DNA of 64,000 nucleotides, from contig NZ_JAFVLN010000015.1 in assembly GCF_017377775.1 (NCBI RefSeq), positions 185,209 to 249,208 of the forward strand, given 5' to 3'. This DNA comes from Streptomyces sp. VRA16 Mangrove soil. Lineage in GTDB: Bacteria; Actinomycetota; Actinomycetes; Streptomycetales; Streptomycetaceae. Below the pieces are notes generated by a model. That model did no database searches. It was not told the DNA's origin and saw nothing but the letters and a program-made list of their open reading frames with translations. The translations under genes were made by a program, and so were the position numbers. This document shows positions 42,581 to 50,900 of the stretch, one piece after another. Each line of letters opens with the position of its first letter. Positions within the stretch are counted from its first letter, which is position 1.

Positions 42581-44695
42581 ATGAAACCCCTCGGCACCGG
42601 CGACCCCCTCCGCCTCGGCCCGTACCGCGTTCTCGGCGTGCTCGGGGAGGGCGGCATGGGCAAGGTGTACGTCGGCCAGGACGGCGCGGGAACGCTCGCC
42701 GCCGTCAAGGTGCTCAAGCCCGAACTGGCCCACGACACGCACCTCGCCCAGCGGTTCGTGCGCGAGGCGCAGGCCGCGCAAGCCGTACGCAGCAAGGGAG
42801 TTGCGAACGTGCTCGGCGCGTGGACCGAGGGCGGCAGGCCGTGGATCGCGACCGAGTTCCTCGCCGGACTCACCCTGGACCAGGCCGTCGAGGCGCACGG
42901 CCCGCTCGACGGGACGGCGGTCCGCGCGCTGGCTGCCTCGCTCGCCGCCACCCTCGCCGACATCCACGCCGCCGGTTTCGTCCACCGCGACCTCAAGCCG
43001 CCGAACATCGTGCTGACGTCGACGGGCCCCCGGGTCATCGACTTCGGCATCGCCCGTCCCGAACACGGCCTCACCCTCACCACCACCGGCCAGGTGCCGG
43101 TCACCCCCGGCTACGGGGCGCCCGAACAGGTCCTCGGGCAGCGGGTGGCACCGTCCGCCGACGTGTTCTCGCTGGGTGCCGTCCTGGTCTACGCGGCCAC
43201 GGGGCAGCGGGCCTTCGACGGCGGGCACGTCGCGGCGGTCCAGTACGAAGTCGTGCACGGTGAGCCCCGGCTCGACGCCGTACCGGAGCCGTTGCGGCAG
43301 CTCATCGGCCCGTGTCTGGCGAAGGACCCGGCGCGGCGCCCCGTGCCCGCGCAGATCGCCCAGGCGTTCGCACCGCCCAGGAACGCCGATCGTGCCTGGA
43401 CGCGCGGCGGTCTCGCCGGCGCCATCAAGGAGCGGGAGACCGGCGCCCAGCGGCTCGTCACCACGCGGGTCTCCGGTGAGCGGCAGATGACGTCCGTGCC
43501 CCGTCGACGGCTGCTCACCACGCTCGCCGTCGGCGGCACGGTCCTCGCGGCGGGCGGCGGCACGACCGCCTGGTGGTTCGGGCGCGGCGGGCCGCCGCGG
43601 CGCAGCGACCCCTTCGACATCCCGGCGGCGGTCGGCACCCCGGTGGCGAAGACGGACGCGGCTCCCAGCCGGAAGGAGGGGCTCACCGCCGAGCAGCGCG
43701 GCGGCCCCCGGACGCTGTGGACCACCCCGGGAGCGGACGCCGCCTCGCGTGAACTGCTGCCCGTGCGCGACGTCCTCGTCTTCGGCATGGCCGCCGGGGG
43801 CATCGCGGCGTACGGGGTGCAGCGGGGTACGCACCGGTGGAGCGCGCCCGACGTCCGTACCGAGAGCGGTTACGTCTCGCTGTCCGACCGGCTGGTCGCG
43901 GCCGCCGACGCGCACGGCACCGTGCACACCTTCGTCCCCGCCACCGGCGAGGCCAAGTGGACCTGCGCGGCCGCCGACGCGCAGACATTGCTCGCCGCCG
44001 ACCACACCGCCCTGTACCTCGTCACCTGGGGCGGCAGGCTGCGGGCGGTCCGACGGGCGGACGCGAAGGTGGCATGGACGGCGGACGTCGCCGCGTCGTA
44101 CCGCGGCACACTGCGCGGGCCCGCCACCGTCGCCGGAGGGATGCTGCTCGTCCCGACCTCGCAGGGCGACCTTCTCGCGGTGAGCACCGCTGACGGCCGT
44201 ACGCGGTGGACGCACGCGGGCACCGACGAGACGGTGCTGCGGCCCGCGGTCTCGGGCGGCACGGTCTACATCAACGGCGGCTCGCTGACCGCGCGGCGCC
44301 TGAGCGACGGCAAGCAGCTCTGGGCCCACAAGCTCGACAGCTACTCGGCCCAGGACGGCGGTTACGGTCCGCCGTCCGTGATGGCCGACGTCCTGTACGC
44401 CAACGCCGGTTCCTTCACCCACTGCTGGGAACTGGCGAAGGGGGAGGAGCTGTTCATGGCGGGCGAGGAAGTCGACTGGGACAGCCCCGTTCTCACCCAG
44501 GGACACGGCCTTTGGTCCTGCTACGAGGACGACGACTCCGACACCGGTCTGAAGGTGACGGCGATGTGGGCCCGCGACGGCGTGGCGGGCTGGGAGCGGA
44601 CCATGCTCCGGCCGCACTACTACCGGCTGGCCGCCGCGGGGAACCGGGTCTTCCTCCAGCTCGACGATTCGGTCCTGGCGCTGAGCGTGTTCTGA
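42581..44695 (+). CDS. Ser/Thr protein kinase with extracellular PQQ-like beta-propeller (second copy)
   Basis: 704 residues, paralogue of the preceding gene. Glycine loop GEGGMGKVYVG, Lys43, HRDLKPPN at 135-142, DFGIARPE near 154, activation region TPGYGAPEQVLGQ, then RRRLLTTLAVGGTVLAAGGGT (about 310-330) as membrane span after a triple Arg. The outside half has propeller blades (THRWSAPDV, EAKWTCAA, KVAWTADVA, GKQLWAHKL). All catalytic residues are present. ATG at 42581, 77 bp after its neighbour, likely the same transcript. Ligand and substrates unknown; the surrounding T7SS genes are candidates. Confidence 0.93.
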   Translation: MKPLGTGDPLRLGPYRVLGVLGEGGMGKVYVGQDGAGTLAAVKVLKPELAHDTHLAQRFVREAQAAQAVRSKGVANVLGAWTEGGRPWIATEFLAGLTLDQAVEAHGPLDGTAVRALAASLAATLADIHAAGFVHRDLKPPNIVLTSTGPRVIDFGIARPEHGLTLTTTGQVPVTPGYGAPEQVLGQRVAPSADVFSLGAVLVYAATGQRAFDGGHVAAVQYEVVHGEPRLDAVPEPLRQLIGPCLAKDPARRPVPAQIAQAFAPPRNADRAWTRGGLAGAIKERETGAQRLVTTRVSGERQMTSVPRRRLLTTLAVGGTVLAAGGGTTAWWFGRGGPPRRSDPFDIPAAVGTPVAKTDAAPSRKEGLTAEQRGGPRTLWTTPGADAASRELLPVRDVLVFGMAAGGIAAYGVQRGTHRWSAPDVRTESGYVSLSDRLVAAADAHGTVHTFVPATGEAKWTCAAADAQTLLAADHTALYLVTWGGRLRAVRRADAKVAWTADVAASYRGTLRGPATVAGGMLLVPTSQGDLLAVSTADGRTRWTHAGTDETVLRPAVSGGTVYINGGSLTARRLSDGKQLWAHKLDSYSAQDGGYGPPSVMADVLYANAGSFTHCWELAKGEELFMAGEEVDWDSPVLTQGHGLWSCYEDDDSDTGLKVTAMWARDGVAGWERTMLRPHYYRLAAAGNRVFLQLDDSVLALSVF

Positions 44696-44831
44696 GGGTC
44701 TCCTGAGCGGTGGCGGCTGGGAGAGCGATGCCGGTCGCGACCGCGGCCCCTGCCGACGCCTCCCGCATCACTACGGAAGCCCCCGCCCAGGAGCCGCGAT
44801 GCCATCGAAGCCGAAGCCGAAGCCGAAGCCG

Positions 44832-45080
44832 TCAGCCGTTGACGCAGGTGTTGCCCACGGCCGGGTTCAACAGCCCGATCACGTTGATGCTGTTGCCGCA
44901 GGCGTTGAGGCCCAGGTCGACGGGGACCTGGATGACGTTGCCCGACAGGACGCCGGGGGAGCCGACCGCGGCGCCCTGGGCTCCCGCGCCGCCGTGGTCG
45001 TGGGCGACGGCCGCGCCCGCGCTGCCCAGCACACCGCCGGCCACCAGGAACGCCGCCACGACCGCGGTACGGATCTTCAT
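44832..45080 (-). CDS. Short chaplin (aerial-hypha surface protein)
   Basis: 82 residues. Sec signal at 1-26 (cut near AVA-HD), then a single chaplin domain with the usual pair of cysteines (Cys61, Cys79) and the phrases GVLSGNVIQVPVDLGLNACG and INVIGLLNPAVGNTC. Short chaplins (ChpD-H type) are secreted, assemble into amyloid fibrils at the air-water interface and coat aerial hyphae. ATG at 45080 follows GAGGGG. Which of ChpD-H it matches best cannot be settled here. It shares this locus with bldB, needed for aerial growth. Confidence 0.95.
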   Translation of the reverse strand: MKIRTAVVAAFLVAGGVLGSAGAAVAHDHGGAGAQGAAVGSPGVLSGNVIQVPVDLGLNACGNSINVIGLLNPAVGNTCVNG

Positions 45081-45204
45081 GCTGTACTCCCCTCGACTGC
45101 GGGCGGCGTCCACGTGGCCGCCCGTCCGCCGACACACCTGCCACCGGGCGCGGGCGTTCAGTCGCCGGGACGCCGGGTCCGCCGGCAAACCATCCCAGGG
45201 GGTT

Positions 45205-45219
45205 CGGGCGCGGCGCCCG
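45205..45219 (-). terminator. Short palindromic terminator after the adenosine deaminase gene
   Basis: CGGGCGC and GCGCCCG with a 1-base centre lie 17 bases after the stop of the minus-strand deaminase gene and before the chaplin promoter region. No T tract. Confidence 0.5.
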
Positions 45220-45235
45220 CGGTTGACGGACGGGG

Positions 45236-46330
45236 TCAGACCCGGCCCGCCAGTTCGTCGTACGCCGGATCGATGACCTCGTCGAGGAGCCGGACGCGCT
45301 CCGGGAGCGGCAGGAAGGCGGCCTCGACCGCGGCCCGGGTGAAGTCGTACAGGACCTCGGGGCCGTAGCCGAACGCCTCGTGCAGATGTTGGAACTCAGC
45401 CGAGAGCGTCGTGCCGGACACCGTACGGTTGTCCGTGTTGAGCGTGATCGTGAAGCCCAGACGGCGCAGCTCGTCGATCGGGTGCGTCTTGTAGTGCTCC
45501 GCGATGCCGGTCTGCAGGTTGGAGGTCGGGCAGACCTCCAGCGGGACCCGGTTGTCGCGGACGTACGCGGCGAGGTCGCCGAGCGTCGCGGTGCCGTCGG
45601 CGGCGAAGGTGATGTCCTCGATGATCCGCACGCCGTGGCCGAGCCGCTCCGTGCCGCACACCTGCAGCGCCTCGTGCACCGACTCGGGGCCGACGGCCTC
45701 GCCCGCGTGGATCGTGTAGTGGCAGTTGGCCTGCTTGAGGAGCTGGAAGGCGGCCAGGTGACGGGCGGGCGGGTTGCCTATCTCGCCGCCCGCGATGTCG
45801 AACCCGGCGACGCCCTTGTCCCGGTGGCGCACCGTGAGCTCGGCGATCTCCGTCGAGCGGTCGGTGTGCCGCATGCCGGTGAGCAGAACGCGCACCGTGA
45901 TCGCGCCGCCGGCGCGGCGCTCGCCCTCGCGCAGGCCCGCGTTGACGGCGTCCACGACCTGGTCGAGGGTGAGGCCGCGCTCCTGGTGCTGCTCGGGGGC
46001 GTAGCGCACCTCGGCGTACACGACGCCGTCGGCGGCCAGGTCCTCGGCGCACTCGGCGGCGACGCGGAACAGCTGCTCCTCGGTCTGCATCACCGCGCAG
46101 GTGTGGGCGAAGGTGGTGAGGTAGCGCTCCAGCGAACCGGAGTCGGCGGCCTCCCGGAACCACGCGGCCAGCTCGGCGGGGTCCTCCGTGGGCAGCCCCT
46201 GGTAACCGGACTCACGGGCCAGCTCGATGATCGTCGAGGGGCGCAGACCGCCGTCGAGGTGGTCGTGGAGAGCGACCTTGGGGGCGCGGCGGATCCAGTC
46301 GGCCACGGCGATGTTGTCAGACAAGTGCAT
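45236..46330 (-). CDS. add: Adenosine deaminase
   Basis: 364 residues, cytoplasmic TIM-barrel deaminase. Metal and substrate residues are visible: HDHLDG near 21-26, the HAGEA motif (Glu catalytic) near 202-206, GHGVR near 225, PTSN near 270 and NTDN near 301-304. It converts adenosine and deoxyadenosine to inosine forms. ATG at 46330 gives MHLSDNIAVADW; an upstream frame extension of 19 codons is unlikely. It follows the GntR gene by 76 bp on the same strand, so both could be controlled together. Streptomyces often has several add copies. Confidence 0.93.
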   Translation of the reverse strand: MHLSDNIAVADWIRRAPKVALHDHLDGGLRPSTIIELARESGYQGLPTEDPAELAAWFREAADSGSLERYLTTFAHTCAVMQTEEQLFRVAAECAEDLAADGVVYAEVRYAPEQHQERGLTLDQVVDAVNAGLREGERRAGGAITVRVLLTGMRHTDRSTEIAELTVRHRDKGVAGFDIAGGEIGNPPARHLAAFQLLKQANCHYTIHAGEAVGPESVHEALQVCGTERLGHGVRIIEDITFAADGTATLGDLAAYVRDNRVPLEVCPTSNLQTGIAEHYKTHPIDELRRLGFTITLNTDNRTVSGTTLSAEFQHLHEAFGYGPEVLYDFTRAAVEAAFLPLPERVRLLDEVIDPAYDELAGRV

Positions 46331-46406
46331 GCGGCGAGAGTGTACGGGTGCGGGCGCGCGTGTGGTGCCGGAGGTCGCGAACGTCACAGTCGGCGCAGCG
46401 GAACCG

Positions 46407-47135
46407 TCACAGCGTCTGCAGCACGGGCAGGGCCGAGGAGCCCGTCGGCAGCGTGTACTTCGCCGCCATGACCGGCACGTCGCCGATCCGCACCGACTGG
46501 ATGACCAGCAGCGCCGCGGTGTCCGCGGGCCGCCCCAGCTGTTCGCCGCGGCGCCGCCCGAGCAGCGTCGCCGACAGGGCGCTGTGCCCGGTCAGGGGGA
46601 GCCCCCGCGAGACTCCGGTCAGACAGGACAGCATGGTGCCCGGAGCCGGTTCGGCGAGGGCCTGCGCGAACGCGGGGTGTGCGCCGGCCAGCACCTCGGC
46701 GGGCGCCGCCCACTCCTGGGTGTGCACCGCCGACGGCCCCTCACCGGTCAACATCGACTCCCAGAAGGCGAGTTGGGCGCCCGCCGAGGTGAGCAGCTGC
46801 TGTGTGGTGAAGTCGGTCGGCTCCTCGACGGTCCGCACCAGCGGGGTCACCCGCACCGGCCCGAGCAGATCCTCCAGGGGCCGCAGCCGCTCGAAGCCGC
46901 GGCGCGGCGGGCGCGTGGCCACCGTGCGGCCCACTCCCCGCCGTACGTTCAGCAAACCGTCCTCCTGGAGCAGCAGCAGGGCCTCGCGCAGCGCGGGCCG
47001 GCTGACACCCAGCTCGGCCGCGAGCCGGGGCTCGGACGGGAGGACGGAGCCCGGCGGATACGTGCCCGCCTGCACGGCGTCGACGATCCGCTCGTAGAGC
47101 ACGACCACCGGACGGCGCTGCTCGCTGGATCCCAC
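46407..47135 (-). CDS. GntR-family transcriptional regulator
   Basis: 242 residues. The N-terminal 70 residues are a GntR winged helix (RIVDAVQAGTYPPGSVLPSEPRLAAELGVSRPALREALLLLQEDGLLNVRRGVG). The C-terminal part ends in strands like UTRA effector domains (SVRIGDVPVMAAKYTLPTG). GTG at 47135 follows AGGAGG; an earlier in-frame GTG at 47153 has no such site. It lies just before the adenosine deaminase gene, so it may regulate that gene, and its downstream neighbour upstream is bldB. Effector unknown. Confidence 0.88.
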   Translation of the reverse strand: MGSSEQRRPVVVLYERIVDAVQAGTYPPGSVLPSEPRLAAELGVSRPALREALLLLQEDGLLNVRRGVGRTVATRPPRRGFERLRPLEDLLGPVRVTPLVRTVEEPTDFTTQQLLTSAGAQLAFWESMLTGEGPSAVHTQEWAAPAEVLAGAHPAFAQALAEPAPGTMLSCLTGVSRGLPLTGHSALSATLLGRRRGEQLGRPADTAALLVIQSVRIGDVPVMAAKYTLPTGSSALPVLQTL

Positions 47136-47238
47136 GGCTCCTCCTCGGCTCACGTGCCAGCACCGTAAGGAGATCGGAGACCAGGAGGCAAATCACCTGT
47201 CTGACAACCTCGGCCGTCCGGGCCACGGGCTGCCATTA

Positions 47239-47413
47239 CGAACGACGGACGACGGACGACGAACGACGGACGACGGACGACGAACGACGGACGACGGACG
47301 ACGGACGGCGAACGACGGATGGCGGACGGCGAACGACGAACGGCGAACGGCGAACGGCGAACGGCGAACGACGAAGGGCGACGGGTGACAGGCGACAGCC
47401 GACGGCCGACGGG
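47239..47413. repeat. Heptanucleotide tandem repeat, 25 units
   Basis: 175 bp of CGAACGA/CGGACGA/CGAACGG-type 7-bp units in unbroken phase. The first nine units follow a higher-order 21-bp pattern (one CGAACGA and two CGGACGA, three times); the last five are degenerate. It ends exactly at the bldB stop codon (47414) and begins about 100 bp before the GntR start. No interspersed spacers, so not CRISPR. Such an array is rare in Streptomyces coding neighbourhoods and should vary in length between strains. Confidence 0.95.
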
Positions 47414-47722
47414 CTAAGCCTCCGCGCCGCCGTTGTGCGGCGCCGGCTCCAGGTCGAACTCGCCGTCGCGCGCGCCCAGCACGAACGCCGTCCACTCCGC
47501 CTCGGTGTACCGCAGCACCGTCTCCGGCTCCAGCGACGAACGCATCGCCACCGCGCCCGCCGGCAGATAGGCGATCTCCACCCGCTCCTCGTGCTGCTCG
47601 GTGCCCGGGGCGCTGTGCCATTCGACGCCGGAGATGTCGAGCGCGTACAACTCGTCCTTCTCGCGCTCCTTGCGGGCCTTCATCTCCTCCGGGCTCTCCT
47701 GCGGCTGCTGAGCTTCGGTCAT
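47414..47722 (-). CDS. bldB: BldB-like DUF397 protein (aerial development regulator)
   Basis: 102 residues. A basic/acidic N-terminal helix with ESPEEMKARKEREKDELY is followed by a DUF397 domain: ISGVEWHSAPG, VEIAYLPAGAVAMRSSLEP, TVLRYTEAEWTAFVLGARDGEFD. Size, N-terminal helix and its location by eccC in an ESX locus match BldB, required for aerial mycelium and antibiotic production. No DNA-binding motif is visible; BldB acts as a dimer of unclear mechanism. ATG at 47722. The symbol rests on my recollection of BldB rather than a search. Confidence 0.82.
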   Translation of the reverse strand: MTEAQQPQESPEEMKARKEREKDELYALDISGVEWHSAPGTEQHEERVEIAYLPAGAVAMRSSLEPETVLRYTEAEWTAFVLGARDGEFDLEPAPHNGGAEA

Positions 47723-47830
47723 GGCGGGCGGCCCCTCTTCCGGCGTACCAACGAACTGTCGGGTCAGCCTACTTGGCACGGCCCGCTCCCCGGGCGGCCG
47801 CCGGAAGATACGCCCGCAGGAGGGAGCGCG

Positions 47831-47902
47831 GGGGCTCGCAGGCACGCGAGGGGGGGCTCGCAGGCACGCGAGAGGGGGCCGCACCCGACGGGTGCGGCCC
47901 CC
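47831..47902 (-). terminator. Terminator of eccC with a duplicated hairpin next to it
   Basis: GGGGGCCGCACCC (47874-47886) pairs perfectly with 47890-47902 around a 3-base loop, 29 bases after the eccC stop. Beyond it a 20-bp hairpin-forming unit GGGGCTCGCAGGCACGCGAG is present twice in tandem (47831-47850 and 47853-47872), each with the pair CTCGC/GCGAG. Confidence 0.75.
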
Positions 47903-47930
47903 TCCCGACCACCCGTACGGGCAGGCGGGC

Positions 47931-50900
47931 TCAGTCCTCCAGGCCGACCTGGATCAGCGGCTTGCCCCGCTTGCGCGAGACGAACACGCCACGGCCCGGC
48001 GGCATCGGCCGCGGGCGGACCCCGCCGAGCAGATCGCCCTCGGTCGGATCACCGGCGAGCACGACACCCTGCGCGCCGAGCTCCTTCATGCGCTGCATGA
48101 AGGCCTCGTAGCCGGAGCGCCCGGCACCGGCGGTGGAGCGCGCGATGATGAAGCGCACGCCCACGTCCCGCGCGAACGGCAGCAGTTCGGTGATCCCGGC
48201 CAGCGGGTTGCCGGACGACGTCGACACCAGGTCGTAGTCGTCGATGATCACGTACACCGTCGGACCCCGCCACCAGCTGCGGTCGCGCAGCTGCTGAGCC
48301 GTGACGTCCGCCGTCGGCGTGCGGCGCTGCATCAGGTCGGCCAGCGCGGCCATGTGGTGGTCCATCTGGTTCGACATCGGGATGTACTCGGCGAGATGGG
48401 TCGCCGGGGTGACATCGAGCAGCGAACGCCGGTTGTCGACGACGAACATCTTGCAGGAGTCGCCGTCGTAGCGCCGGGTGAGCTGCCGGATGAGCAGCTT
48501 CAGCATGTTCGACTTGCCGGACTCGCTCTCGCCGAAGATCAGGAAGAACGGGTCCTGGTCGAAGTCCACGAACACCGGCTCGAGGTTGTCCTCGTCCAGG
48601 CCGAACGCGATACCGCGGTCCGGGAACCGGTCGCCCGGCGGCAGCTGACGCGCCGCGAACTCGCGCGGCAGCAGCCGCACCTCGGGCGCGCCGGGCGCCG
48701 TCCAGTGCCGGGTGACCTCCGCCGACAGCGCGGCGGTGGCCTCCGCCAGATCGGTGTCGGACGACAGACCGTCGATGCGCGGGACGGCCGCCATGAAGTG
48801 CTGCTTCTGCGGGGTCTGACCGCGACCGGGCACGCCCGTCGGCACGTTGGCCGCGACCTTGCGGTCGAACTCGGAGTCCATCGTGTCGCCGAGCCGCAGC
48901 TCCAGGCGGTTCATGAGGTGGTCCTTCATGTTGGCCCGGACCTCCATGGACCGCGACGCCGTCACGATCACGTGGATGCCGTAACCGAGACCACGGGCCG
49001 CGATGTCGAGGACCAGCGGCTCCAACCCCTCGTAGTCGCTGCGGAAGTTGCCCCAGCCGTCGATGACCAGGAACACGTCGCCCCACGGCTGGTCGGTCAT
49101 CGAGATGTCGCCCCGCGCGCGGCGGTTGCGGAAGTCGGCGATCGACGCGATGCCCGCGGTGCGGAAGTACTCCTCGCGGCGGGTCAGCACGCCGTAGACC
49201 TCGGCGGTCGTCCGGCGCACCTTCTCCGGGTCGAGACGCGAGGCCACGCCACCCACGTGCGGCAGACCGGCCACGGCGGCCATACCGCCACCACCGAAGT
49301 CGAGCCCGTAGAACTGCACTTCCTGCGGTGTGTGCGTGAGCGCGAACGACGCGATGATCGAGCGCAGCAGCGTCGACTTGCCGGACTGCGGACCACCCAG
49401 GATCTGCATGTGGCCGGCCGCGCCGCCGAAGTCGATCCACAGCGGGTCGCGCCGCTGCTCGTACGGCTTGTCGACGAGACCGACCGGGATGACGAGACGC
49501 CCCGCGCCCTCGTACCCGGGCTGGGTGAGCCCGCGCCCCTGCACGGGAGTGAGCCCCGGCAGCAGCGAGTCCAGCGACGGCGGGCTGTCCAGCGGCGGCA
49601 GCCACACCTGGTGGGCCGCCGGACCCTGCGCCTCCAAGCGCCGCACGATGACGTCGAGCACGGTGTCCGCGAGCGCGTCGTCCTTCTCGTCGGGCTGCGG
49701 CTGCTCCTCGCGCTGCTGCGGTACGGGCACGTACTGCACCGGCACCTCGGCCGCGGTGAACAGCACCGGCCGCCGGTCCACCGGAAGCGGCCCGCCCGGG
49801 GTCGCGACCCGCGTCGAGCCGCCCGAGCGGTAGACACCGGAGACGTACGCGGCCTTGAAGCGGACCATCTCGTCGGTGCCGAACTTCAGGAAGCCGGAAC
49901 CCGGCACGTTCGGCAGCTCGTACGCGTCCGGGACACCGAGCGCGGCCCGCGACTCGGCGGCCGAGAAGGTCCGCAGACCGATCCGGTAGGACAGATACGT
50001 CTCAAGACCCCTGAGCCGGCCCTCTTCGAGGCGCTGCGAGGCGAGCAGCAGATGCACACCGAGCGAACGGCCGATACGGCCGATCTGCACGAACATCTCG
50101 ATGAAGTCCGGCTTCGCCGTCAACAGTTCGGAGAACTCGTCGATCACGAGGACGAGTGACGGGATCGGCTGCAGCGGGGCACCGGCCGCGCGCGCCTTCT
50201 CGTAGTCGTGGATGTTCGCGTAGTTGCCCGCGTCGCGGAGCATCTCCTGGCGGCGGTTGAGCTCGCCGCGGATCGAGTCACCCATGCGGTCGACGAGGGT
50301 GAGGTCGTCCGCGAGGTTGGTGATCACGGCCGCGACGTGCGGCATCTGGGCCATGCCCGCGAAGGTGGCACCACCCTTGAAGTCCGCGAGGACGAAGTTC
50401 AGCGTCTCCGACGAGTGCGTCACCGCGAGGCCGAGCACCAGGGTGCGCAGCAGCTCCGACTTGCCGGAACCGGTGGCGCCGACGCACAGACCGTGCGGGC
50501 CCATGCCCTCCTGGGCGGCTTCCTTCAGGTCGAGCATCACGGGCCGGCCGTCGTCACCGACACCGATCGGCACGCGCAGCCGTTCGGCCTGCGAGCGCGG
50601 GCGCCAGGTCCGCTTGGTGTCGACGGTGGCCGCGTCGCCCAGGTTCATCAGATCGGTGAACTCCAGGTTCGCGAGCAGCGGCTCGTCGTCGCTGTCGCCG
50701 CCCGAGGCCATGCGCAGCGGGGCGAGCTGCCGGGCCAGCGCGTCGGCGCCCGCATAGGAGAGGACGTCCGGCGTGCCCTCGTAGACCATGCCGTGCGCCG
50801 ACTCCAGGCGCAGCGTCTTCGGTCCGACGACGATCGAGAGGTCACCGCGGCCGACCGACAGGTCACCGGGGACGACCTCCAGGACGGTCACCCCCTGCAG

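Noticed and set aside
47239..47413. CRISPR array at the heptanucleotide repeat
   Set aside because: Units are contiguous without spacers and there are no cas genes.
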